From NCBI GenBank assembly GCA_021432605.1, contig MU271157.1:434001-498000 (forward strand): a stretch of 64,000 bases of DNA, given 5' to 3'. The stretch is from Coniochaeta sp. PMI_546 (Eukaryota; Ascomycota; Sordariomycetes; Coniochaetales; Coniochaetaceae). The translations under genes were made by a program, and so were the position numbers. A model generated the notes under the pieces. That model saw only the letters and a list, made by a program, of their open reading frames with translations. It was not told the origin of the DNA and searched no databases. Below are positions 1-10,321 of this stretch, one piece after another. Every line of letters starts with the position of its first letter. Positions within the stretch are counted from its first letter, which is position 1.

Positions 1-17
1 GCCAAGCGAAAACGTAC

Positions 18-725
18 GAAGTCTGTCAAATGGACGTGTCCATCAGCGTCTAACAGCACGTTGTCCGGCTTTATATCCCTATGTATGATGTTTTGCCCGT
101 GGATATATCTTATGGCGCAACCGAGCTCAGCAATCCAGAATCTAACCGCCTCTTCTGTAAACGTCTTTCTTGATATGTGGAATCGCAAATCACCGCCGCT
201 CATTAGGTCAACCACCAGGTACCTGCAACACAGTTTAGCCTCAAAGTTGCTGGAAGCAGAGGTATCGGCAAGGGGAGTCCTACATATACTCGATGTCCTG
301 AAAACTGTAGCGCAAGTTGCAGATGAAGGGATGGTTCACATGCTCAAGCATTCTCCGTTCTCGGATGATATTGCGAACGCTTTCGGAGCGAACGACTAGA
401 GGTCCCGTTAGTCTCGTCGCAGACACGACTGGAAGACACCGCAAAGCATTAGCGGCGCGAAACACGGGATATGATGCGCACCTTCATCCTTCCGTATGTA
501 TTTCAGCGCAAACGAGAGACCGGTATCCTTCCGCTCGACAATGCGGACCTTTCCAAAAGCGCCTCGGCCGACAACTCGCAGGAGGCGGAAATGGTTTAGG
601 TTCACTGATGGAACGGTACAGTAGTCAGAAATTGGTAGCTTGGAACGAGGATTGCAGGTTTGGGGAGGGCCTCGAAACTCACCTTCGCCGTCGAGGTCGA
701 CCGGCTTGCCCTGGCTGTTACCCAT
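18..725 (-). CDS. AGC-family serine/threonine kinase, STK32/YANK-like (3' part lies outside the window)
   Basis: Four exons are visible: 683-725, 482-604, 284-395 and 18-222. A fifth would lie beyond the left edge, because exon 4 ends at a GTACGT donor. The spliced frame gives the first 161 residues. Residues 27-32 are the glycine-rich loop GRGAFG, K49 in FALKYI is the ATP lysine, and H140-RDIKPDN-147 is the catalytic loop. The fragment stops just inside the DFG region (TDF). The N-terminus MGNSQGK fits the N-myristoylation consensus with Gly2, suggesting membrane anchoring. Family knowledge: fungal kinases with this N-terminus group with STK32 within the AGC class; substrates are poorly known. 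The start was chosen because it gives the myristoylation motif directly before the kinase domain. The kinase assignment is very safe; the subfamily is likely. Confidence 0.9.
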
Positions 726-3700
726 TGATACTTGGCCCGGGTGTCCTCCACAGTCGACGATGACGGAAGAGCAGCTCTCAGAAAGCGATAAGAAAAGCAA
801 TCAACGCTCTGAAAGTTGGGACATCCTACGCTCGGATCTCTTGCACGTCGTATGTCCTCCGAGGGAGTTGTATCTCCAAGAATTTCGCGGTACTCTGAGT
901 ATTTCGCTAAAGGGAGATGGGCGATCGCGAAAGTGAGTGGAGGGGGCGAATGGCTGTAGGTTCGGCACTCGAAACCTCGAAGCGGATACCGGAGAGCGGA
1001 GACAGTCGATGATTCGCCCGGTGCGTCAAGCGGTGACGGTGGAGGTCGTGGGAGGTCGTGGAGGTTTTGTCGTCCAGCACCCGCGTGGCCAGGGCCCCGA
1101 TTTACCGGGTCGGCTATTCCGCTTTTTGAAGGTGAAGCCGAGGACGTACTCGCCGTAAACTGATCAGTGGAGGGATGCCGCAATTGCTTGAATATCAGAG
1201 TTGGCGGATTACTGAGCAGGGCGATGAGGAGGAAGGTGTGTGGAATACGTGGCCAATGTCTAGCCAAGGAACGAGGAGGCTAGAATCAAGAAGATGGACT
1301 GGTTGGAAGGTGTGTTATAGGGGACTCGAGCTATACAAGGTGTATCAGGCGTGGTGGTGACAATGATAACAGGCGGTCAGCAGGTCAGCACTCTTCGTTT
1401 CTGGAGGAGATTGTAGAGGGGCTAGTCGAGCATAGCTCCATTAAGGAGACACATTGCAAGGGAGGGTATTGCCAATCTTTTAATCTTGCCAATTGCTGCA
1501 CACGAAAGATGAGATAGGAGGGGGTGGTCCGTGACGGCGATTTGCAGAGGAAGACAAGACCTTGTTTGGTCCTTGGTGCAGCTTGACACGGGCTTGACAG
1601 GGGTTAAAGGTGAAGCTTTGCAGTAATGGACATTGAGGGGTCCCCAGGATCTGATTACACGTACACTACGACTATATAGATGCTGCATTTGCGTAAAAAC
1701 ATCGTTGCAACGAACTGAAGCATCTCTGGCCTTGAGTCTCCCTCTACACTCGCCAACACTGCTCTTCACCTTCGGCTACCTACCTTCTACCCCTTGCGAT
1801 GTTTTCACGATGACGGGGCACGGTATCACGATGGTGTTACGTACCAAGCGCTACTAAGGCACTATTTCCACGTGTCGCCACTCCACGCCAGCCCCGGACA
1901 GGACAGGCGTCGTCTGCAGCACCCCGTCCTGCTTGCCCCCCCATTCCAACAGTGGCCAGTCACGAGTGATTGCGGGATCAAGTTGCAGCATGTGCTGCAT
2001 GTCTGACGGCAAGGAGAGGGTAAGGACTTACTACTATGGTATGCACTGTGGTAAACATAGAACTGGTGTCTGGCAGGCAGAGCCAAAGGAGCGCCGCCCG
2101 CCGATAGACGGTCACATCGGCAGTGAGTGCCCGTTCTGCCCGTTCTGCCCGTGTCTCTGCATGCAGCAGCCCTGGAGATAAACTTTTAGCATGCTGTACC
2201 GGTAAGGCTAGCATGGTGATCGCTATCATTTTCCGGCTTAACGTGCATAACCCAGCCCTCGCTAACCTGATCATCCATCCTGCGCGTGACTAGTGTACAG
2301 TGTCTTCATGTGCTAATCTCTGAGAAGTTGCCGTATAATGAATGCCATGATCATTATAGCCTGTGGTCACTGCCGCACGAACACAAAGGCTTATTATCGG
2401 AAAGCCGTTACCAGTCCATACATTACGGAAACGAACATGTTGTGTGCGAGGCCGGGCGATGACGAATGACGGCAGGGTCCAGAGGATCTGAGCGCTATCC
2501 GCATTCTGAGACTTGCCCTAAGCGAGGGCGGTGAGTTCTTCGGATGACCAGCAGGTCGTCTTAAGGGTGGGATGGCGAAGTGCGGGGAAATCACAGATGC
2601 AAATCAGCGAACCCAGAGTTTCTTTCAATCAGCGTAGCACCCGTCACCCAAGCGAGAACGCAGATAAAAAGGAACGGGATGGTTCTGGGCGGAAGTTGAG
2701 CCTCGTGGAGCCCCTGACAGCCACGGCAGCGGCATCCCTGTCCACCACGTGTAACTCGTGCCGCTCCAAGTTGGGTGCATCCAGCCGCCGAGGTGTATAG
2801 TCCGGCCGGACTGTGTCCTCGGCGGACTATCCTGAGTGCCACCGCTGTACAGCAGACGCCATTGCGTTAAAGTAGGCAATTCTAAACGCTGGTGTCACCC
2901 AATATTCGGCCTGACTGCGTGTCGCAAATGGAGGACTGGTGGTAAGGTTGCACGATGAAGTTCTGCTGGTATGCGATCTTCCTCTGGTTAGAATGCAGAA
3001 CCGTCATTATCATTCCGGTCGTGGCAAGGAAACGTCTCGGACAAGCTTTCTAAGGAGTATATGCCGTGACCATGAGGTGCGATCTCTAGGGCAGTCCGGC
3101 AACTGCTAAGTCCCAATATGCTTGATGAGCCCTTCATGTTCTTATCATTTCCCCAGTTGGCTGAAATATATTGTTTACGTCCAACACATGGATGGATTCC
3201 TTCTGGAACCCACAGAAATCCTTCAGTCTTCGTGTTCCTGGGAGACTTCAGTCATAGTGTCATGCACGCCAGCCACCAGCAAGCCACCAGAACTGTAAAG
3301 CGTGCCAATAATCGAACCTTGGCTCGCGACGGAAGAGCGTGGGTGTGCTGCAGGGACGCAGGACCTGCCTCCAGTAGTGAAGACAGAAGGCTTTTAGCAC
3401 GTCTTCGGCCTTTCTTTAAAAAGCTAAATCTAGACTATTTGCTCATCGCAGCGGGCTCGGTCCGTTGTGGCGACCGAGGCTGTTGTCCGCTTTCATAATC
3501 ATGAGATGGACACTGGACGGACAAACATCAAAGGCGTCTTGCATTTACTGGTATTATGTAAGCTAAAATTCCATGCCAGCCAGATCGCAAGCGACGGAAT
3601 TCCCCGAGGTTTGCTCTGAGAGGAGACGTACCTTTCCCGAAATGGACATCATCGTCATGACGTCACGGCAACCGCAATGTCAATGACACCAGCTTCAACA

Positions 3701-3821
3701 AAAGCCATTTCATCCAATTCGACGTAGAGCACATAAACAATACTATTGTCCTCATCAATTCGTCCAATTGACACTCAAATACCTCACAGTAAATTGCAAA
3801 AGAGCTCAGCAACAACTCACC
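726..3821. other. Intergenic, no supported gene
   Basis: This 3.1 kb stretch separates the divergent kinase and the small mitochondrial gene. Reading frames on both strands are short and lack recognisable domains or consistent splice signals. It holds a threefold run of a 9-bp unit (CCCGTTCTG) near 2131-2155. A TATA-like CTATATAG near 1673 is followed by a pyrimidine-rich stretch (1735-1800) that looks like a leader, but no credible coding region follows, so an unannotated non-coding transcript is possible. Nothing else was seen. Confidence 0.5.
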
Positions 3822-4214
3822 ATGCTCTCTCTACGTGTAACCACCCTCCGCGCCCTTCGCATCCAGCGCCCCCTCACCATCGCCTCCCGCCAGTTGCACA
3901 CGACCGCCCCCGTCCGGGCCTACAAAGACGACCAGGACCGCGAGTCCCTGAAACCCAAAGCCCCCTACGGCAGCCAGTCCGCGGGCGACGAGGCCGCCTC
4001 TCACAACCCGGACTCCTACTCCCGCAAGAAGACCGACCCTTCCAAGGAGAAGGGTGACAATCCACAGGACCTGGATGTCAGCGGCGCCAACCGAGACCTC
4101 AGCAAGCCACAGGGCGACAACGCCGCCAAGGAATCCCGCGCCTCCGGACCGGATCGCAAGGAGAGGAGCGGTGGGAGTACCGGAGCGGGCAAGGCGGGCA
4201 AGCCCGATGTTTAG
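3822..4214 (+). CDS. Small hydrophilic protein with predicted mitochondrial targeting peptide
   Basis: An intronless 130-residue frame with codon use like the neighbouring genes. Residues 1 to about 32 form a classic mitochondrial presequence: Ser, Leu and many Arg, no acidic residue, then RQLHTTAPVRAY, a typical processing-site neighbourhood. The rest is very hydrophilic and low in complexity, rich in Lys, Asp, Ser, Gly and Pro, with no membrane segment, so it is probably disordered. The ATG follows an A-rich leader with CACC immediately before it. It is convergent with GEM1; their stops are 564 bp apart. I do not recognise a named family. Proteins of this plan are common conserved hypotheticals in filamentous fungi. 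Mitochondrial location is an inference from the presequence only. Confidence 0.75.
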   Translation: MLSLRVTTLRALRIQRPLTIASRQLHTTAPVRAYKDDQDRESLKPKAPYGSQSAGDEAASHNPDSYSRKKTDPSKEKGDNPQDLDVSGANRDLSKPQGDNAAKESRASGPDRKERSGGSTGAGKAGKPDV

Positions 4215-4778
4215 AGGGAGGTCTCGGGATGGTATGATGGTGGCCTTGGTGGGAGACTACATCGAGGCTTTTGATTGAAGTAGAGGGTGGTGTTGAGAAC
4301 ATGGGTTGAGGTGGTAACGGAACAATGTCATCATTCAATCGGCGTTTAGTTGCTCGTTTTTGCATTGACAAAAAGTTCGACCGTTTTCGGTGTGCTATGC
4401 TTTCCAATTGCCAAAACGATTGTACCTCCTGGCAACAACGGCTGTACATACATGGAACAATGTGAGAGGGGAATAAGGACAACACTCTATGCTCGCTGCT
4501 CGCTGCTCTCCACCACAAGGTCCATAACCAAGTGCTCCGGCGAGGAGTCTGCCTAATGCTGAGAGGCTCGTTATGCTGATTAAAAACTATAATTATTCAT
4601 GCTGTTGGTTGCAAAACGGATAAAGAGTTGGGTATCATCATATCTGGGGTTCCAATACGGCCTTCCCTCCACTGCCCAGACGATCTACTAAAACGAGAGT
4701 GAAGAAACAGAACCGCTTCATAGACCGCTCATGCGAGCGGACCGCCGGCCTCCGAAATCAGAGCGCCAAGTCCTCAAA
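4215..4778. other. Convergent 3' flanks
   Basis: This is non-coding space between the stops of the small mitochondrial gene and GEM1. An AT-rich stretch near 4575-4605 is suitable for polyadenylation signals. Nothing else was seen. Confidence 0.5.
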
Positions 4779-6735
4779 CTAAGTGGAGTTCGTCGACCTC
4801 CGCCAGATCATAAAGGCCGCCAGAGCAGCACAGGTCGTCGCCCCGAGGGTAATATACAGACTCGTCCGGTCCGGCGACGGCTCTTCGCTCTTAGGGAAGG
4901 CCGTGCTGGGATTCGTCGCCGCCTCGGCCAGCGCGATAAACAGCTCGGTAATGCTGTTCCACGTCACGCTCACGTGAAGCGGGGCAGACATGTTGATACT
5001 GGACGTGTAGGTGTCGGGCTGCAGCTCGCTGCGCTGCGTGGTCTTGTCCTTGTCGGCTTTCAGCGCCGTGTAGATGGCGGGCAGCTCGTCGAGCTGCGGG
5101 AACCGCTTGCGGAGGTCGACGATGTGCGAGAACGAGTCCGGATCGGACGAGTCGTAGGCGTAGCAGATCAGGTCGCAGGCGTCCAACTTTGCTTGGTTCT
5201 CAAGTATGGCGGGCTCGAGCTCGCCGAGCTCTTCTAGGATGAGATAGCATTGCTTGCCGCCATGGAGCTCGACGCTGTTGACGGCGCGGCGGGGCTTGAT
5301 CGTGGGGTGGTAGAGCGAGTCGAATGGCCGGTTCAGAAAGGCATCCAGGAGAGAGGATTTGCCTGCTCCGGGACCGCCCAGAACGTAGCATAGCACCACG
5401 TTCCGCTCTACGCGGCCGGGCTTCCGTCGGCGTTTGCGAGCCTTGGTAATCTTGAGCGCGGCTGTGATGGGGTCGCGGGCGTTTGGTGCCTCGAAACCGA
5501 GGTATGCCAGGTACTCCAACGTGGTCTTGGGCTCGAGAAATGTTGTCATGCTCCACTGTGCTAACCAACCTTGAAGTGTGATATGGCCCGCTTCGTTTCT
5601 CACAGTGGAGGAAGGAAACGACGACTCGGTCCATGATGCGGGGAGACCGGGTGTCGGGGCAAACAGTGCTGATAGTTCTTGATCGTTCAAGCCGCCGTCG
5701 TTGTCTTGGTCGAAGAGCAAGAACAAGTGGACAAAGAAGCTGTAGCCTGCCGGGCTGAGTTCGGCCGACGAGTATTCGGGCACGTCGAATTTCGGATGGA
5801 GGAACCCGTCTTCTAGACTCAGACTGTCTGTGTAATGGTGCTTTCGAAGTATGACCCAGATCGTCTCGTGCCGACCTTTTTCGGCGTATATCTTGTTCAA
5901 CACCAGAAACCCGGCGAGATCAATCCCCTTTACTAGGCTAGTGCCGGGAGCCGCCTTACTGATTGTCATCTTGATATTGTCCAGGTCGTCCTGGGATAGA
6001 GGCTTGTCGAAAGACTTGGCCTGGAATTCCTGCATCTCTTGGTCGTTGAGGTACCCGTCATGGTCCTTGTCGCAAAGATAGAAGACGCGTTTCAGAGCGT
6101 CAACGCAAGCAGGCTTCAGATTCCCTTCTTTGTAGTCGAAGAGAGGCGCTATCGGATGTGTGACAGCTTTCTGACAGAGGAAGAACACTTCATTGACGTT
6201 CCGGTGCTCTTTGGCGCTCGATCGGATGCATGAGTCAATCTCTCTGAACTCGGCCATGACGGGCAACATCTCCTCTTCGACAACCTGGGCAGTATTGCCG
6301 TCCCCTGTCAGGTCGGATTTGTTCGCACACAGCACCACGGGGACATTAACCCCGAGGGAGCGGAAGTAGGGCATCCAGAACAGGGCAACCCGCTCATAGC
6401 TGTAGTGGTCCGAGTATACGAGTAGTATAACGTTGGACTTGCGGATCTCCTTTCGCAAGGTTGTGCGATCCTGGGGTCGGGCGGATGTATCGACGATGAT
6501 CGTTGTGACATTATCGGGCGTGCCCAAGGCGGGAGGTAGCGTTATCTGGGGGAGGACAGGTTGGATCTTGTTGGCGACAAAGACATCCTTGACGAGAGAT
6601 GCTATAAGACTGGACTTGCCGGTGCCTTCGTCACCACAGACACATACGCGAACTTTGACACGGACGATCAGTTTCTGAAAGCTTAGGATGCAAATAATAT
6701 GTACATGTATGGCTAGGACGCTCACCTGTAGTCAT
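4779..6735 (-). CDS. GEM1: Mitochondrial Rho GTPase Gem1 (Miro)
   Basis: Two exons, 6726-6735 (only 10 nt) and 4779-6652, encode 627 residues, close to other fungal Gem1 proteins. The spliced start reads [18 protein letters not shown], so the P-loop is residues 10-18. The first GTPase domain is followed by EF-hand 1 ([10 protein letters not shown]) and EF-hand 2 ([10 protein letters not shown]). A second GTPase domain (GGPGAGKSS) follows, then a C-terminal hydrophobic anchor at about 602-620 with a basic tail (WRRSTNST). This is the Miro order for a tail-anchored outer-membrane protein. Known role: mitochondrial morphology and inheritance, and regulation of ER-mitochondria contacts. The 73-nt intron uses donor GTGAGC, branch CTGAT and acceptor AAAG. 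A nearer CAG is out of frame and the intron sequence stays open, so automated calls may start wrongly in the intron. It is divergent from creC. Confidence 0.95.
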
Positions 6736-8040
6736 TTTGTCTCGAGAGTCCGCTATATATTTTGGCTATAATGGTGGCATGGTGGACACAGGGTTCTGGA
6801 CAGATGCGTTGTTGAATGGACAAGGGATCAGACTCTATGTCCGGGGTTTGTTGTAGAGCCGTCAAAGAAATCACCAGGCTCTCGAATCAGCTCCCGTTGA
6901 CCCTCAAGAGCACTGAAGTAAAGGGGAAAGGGGAAAGCAGCCTCTTGTTCGTGACTTCTGGTATGTTGATAGATGGCAATGGGATCTAGTGTTCTCTCTT
7001 GATGCAATCATCGAACGAGACTTTGGCAGCTACGATTATCGAGAGCTCTGACGAGAGCATTAATTGGCTCGAGCGCTAAAGGCGCGTTGTCACCAACCCC
7101 ACCTCTCCCCGGCGCATTTGTTGGCTCGTCAGAGCTTCCCAGGCAGGGAACTTAAGGTACTGTGTAGAGCTTCAACAAGCAGATTTAACGATGTGCACTG
7201 AGCGAACCCAATGTCTTTCCTCCTTGCTCCGGCAACTTAGGCATCATTTGCTTCGAGGGAGAACTGGAATGCTTGGTCTTCCATCGTTCCTCATGGTGTA
7301 CATCTCACTGGCTGACGCGGCTCGTCTATGAAGTACAGACGGCAGCCGCCTTTCTCAGTTTGGCCGAACGGTGCTTAGTACAAATCAGCGAGTCTGAACA
7401 GTATCTTTGGATTGACAGAACTTATTGGGACTGTGGCCCGCAGGCCGGCTAGGACTATTAGCCGTGAACATCGGTTGAATACGACCCTATGTTCTTCCGT
7501 AAGAGTGAGTCCAGTTGAAGAACAGCGCTTGTCCATGATCCCCTCATGCTTGACTTCCCCTCTCCACTTCCCCACAAATCCTGGGCAGGAACGATCCGGG
7601 GTTCTATTACTGTACTATGTAATGTATGCGCTGCGGCACCTTCCCCAAAGCTGCTGTTGCTCCTCTTCTGAACCCTGGTTCTGGAACGACACAATATGAG
7701 AGACAGCAACCCCTGTGCTTGCGCATCTCACCGATAGCACTTATGATAATCCTCAGCCCTTCTCTTGCCATGATGCCGCTATCGACCTGAAGCCGAACGA
7801 CCCAGCTGGTTTTCCAACCCATTTGTGGCGGATATTTGACACTACACGTGTAGACACTTCACACTCCTCCTTCGTTGTCAGCAAAAAGCTACCAAGCTAT
7901 ATCCAGGCACTCGTGTCCTTGTCTTGGCGCCGTGCCGAAATCAGGCAGTTGCGCGATATCGCTTGGTGACTTTGCAGTGCTGCGTTCGACATTATCTTCT
8001 TATCCTGGAGGCTGCTAGACGCAGCTAATCAGTGCTAGCC
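6736..8040. other. Divergent promoter region between GEM1 and creC
   Basis: This 1.3 kb region separates two genes transcribed away from each other. No frame has coding character. Just upstream of the GEM1 start on the minus strand is an AT-rich TATATA stretch (about 6752-6760). Nothing else specific was seen. Confidence 0.5.
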
Positions 8041-10321
8041 ATGTTGTAAGATAGCTTCCTGCCAATCCGCGTATCTTAGCCAAGCCTCTCCAGACCCTAC
8101 ACACCCGAGGCGCAACAGCTCTAACTCTCGCAACTCTACAGTGTTCTACCTCCTCCCCCGAGATATCCTACCCAGGCCTCCTACAATGCCGCCCTCGCCG
8201 GTGGCCAGGTTGCGCCCATGATCGAGACGAACAACATCCTCACCACTCCGTCAGGACCTGAATATCAATTCCTTGTCGGTGAAGGACTGTACGTGCTCAA
8301 GGATGACCTACATCTCGCGACACCTCCGCCGCATCCGTCCGAGGCACCTATCGTGAACCCAAATCCTCTCGCGACTACTCCTCAACCCGCCTCGGCCGGA
8401 ACGAAGCTATCGTTGATCAGCCTAACTGTACGCCCTCTACCCCCATCGTTCTACAGGATCACATCAAGAGCATCCGGTCTGGAGCCAAGCATCCAGGAAC
8501 ACCCTAACGAAAGTCGCTCGTCCACCGATGTTCGCGACAGCAGCGATGGTGGCCCTCTGAGCTCGACGGATGGTTTCGTGTCTAGCGCGCCGGCGTTTGG
8601 TGAGGGAAACACGTCACTCACGCAGACAAATCCGAAAGACGCAGGGAAGAGGAAGAAGCCGAAGAACAACATGACCAAGAGCAACTCGTCCTTCATATCT
8701 CGAGTTATCGCACATGAAACCCTCAATAAGAGGTTACAAGACCGGCCAAGCGATGGACTGTTCGCCTTCGCAAACATCAACCGTGCTTTTCAATGGCTGG
8801 ACCTCTCATCCTCGTCCAAGGTAGAGTCTCCCACCGGCAGTCTAGGTATCTTGGGCTGACCATACTGCAGAATGACTACCTAGTCAAGATACTCTTCACA
8901 AAGGCGCACTGTCTATGTCATGACGTGAATAGGATCACAAAAAGCTCGACACATATTGACGTGATAATGGGATTCTCTACAGGCGAGATATTATGGATGG
9001 AACCAATATCTCAGCGGTATACCAGGCTCAACAAGAACGTAGGACAAACCACCTTCGATGATATATCACGTTGACGTCGCAAGCTTACCAGGTCAGGGAA
9101 TCATTAATGGCACTCCAGTCTCCGAGATTAGGTGGATACCCGGCTCAGAGACGCTGTTCCTCGCTGCACACATGGACGGGTCTCTCGTGGTGTACGACAA
9201 GGAGAAAGAAGATGCTCTCTTCACCGTCGAAGAAGAGGGGGCGGCGAAAGAAAACGGCGAGACCAATGGGACGAACGCAGCCGTCAACTTTTCAAACCAC
9301 ATCCAGGTGAAGAAATCGGTCTACTCCAAGAACCAGAAGACCAACCCCGTTGCCGTGTGGAAGCTGTCGAACCAACGCATCAATGCCTTTGCGATCTCCC
9401 CGGACAATCGGCATCTTGCAGTCGTTTCTGAAGACGGATCACTGAGGATCATAGATTACCTCAAAGAGGAGTAAGGATTCTCCCTCACGTTGGTTGTCAT
9501 GGGAATAAGACTCACATGGTGCGCAGGCTTCTGGATCTGTTTTACTCATATTATGGCGGACTTACATGTGTCTGCTGGTCGCCAGACGGCAGGTACGTGC
9601 TCACCGGCGGACAAGACGACCTCATCACCATCTGGTGCCCGTCCGAGTCGGCGATCATTGCGCGCTGTCAGGGTCACCATTCGTGGGTCACTTCCGTAGC
9701 TTTCGATCCGTGGCGATGCGACGACAAGAACTACCGCTTCGGCAGTGTCGGAGAGGATTGTAGGCTTTGCCTTTGGGACTTTAGTGTGGGAATGCTTCAC
9801 AGGCCAAGAGCGGTGAGTAACACGTAACACCCGCCACATCGGTCCTGCGACTTGACTAACGAACAACGAGCTAGGCCTCTGTAAGGCAAAGAGGGTCAGT
9901 AGCATCCCGGCTAGCTCCATTGCAAAGGGCAGAGACACAAAACACGTCGACAAGCCGTGTGCGCTCGAACTCGAACCTGTCCTCCGGCGACGTGGATGAG
10001 GAGAAGATGTTCCCTCACCCAGTGGAGCCTAGATCACGGACGGCAATGCTCCCGCCCGTTTTGGTGTGTAACATCCGTCAAGATCCACTCGTTCGAACCA
10101 ACGGCTAACCATTAATGCAGAGCAAGATTGTTGACAAGGACCCTCTTTGTTGGCTCGAGTTTACAGAGGACTCCGTCCTCACGAGCTGCAAATCAGGTAC
10201 GCGTCGGAGATTAAACGTGGTCTATAATAGGAGCAGACTAACACAGGAAACAGGCCACATACGGACGTGGAACCGGCCCTCTGACTCGACAACCCAGCCC
10301 GATGAGGCTGTAAAAGGTTGA
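8041..10321 (+). CDS. creC: Catabolite repression protein CreC (WDR20-type WD40 protein)
   Basis: Eight exons (8041-8045, 8142-8820, 8871-9038, 9097-9470, 9527-9812, 9875-10063, 10121-10196, 10254-10321) give 614 residues; Aspergillus CreC has about 630. The start is a 5-nt exon ATGTT spliced to a frame beginning [11 protein letters not shown], which restores the conserved N-terminal segment [12 protein letters not shown] proline-rich, Ser-rich region leads to a basic KRKKPK (171-176). The conserved block [20 protein letters not shown] follows, then WD repeats at about 375-408, 419-446, 458-495 and 571-600 (for example [19 protein letters not shown]). Family knowledge: CreC binds and stabilises the deubiquitinase CreB and is needed for carbon catabolite repression. 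All internal junctions keep phase. It is head-to-tail with creD, 3.8 kb upstream of it. Identity is very sure; the 5-nt first exon is slightly less so. Confidence 0.94.

Noticed and set aside
602-1267. A 221-codon minus-strand frame upstream of the kinase
   Set aside because: It overlaps kinase exon 1 and intron 1 in another frame, has low-complexity composition and no domain; it is probably leader sequence.
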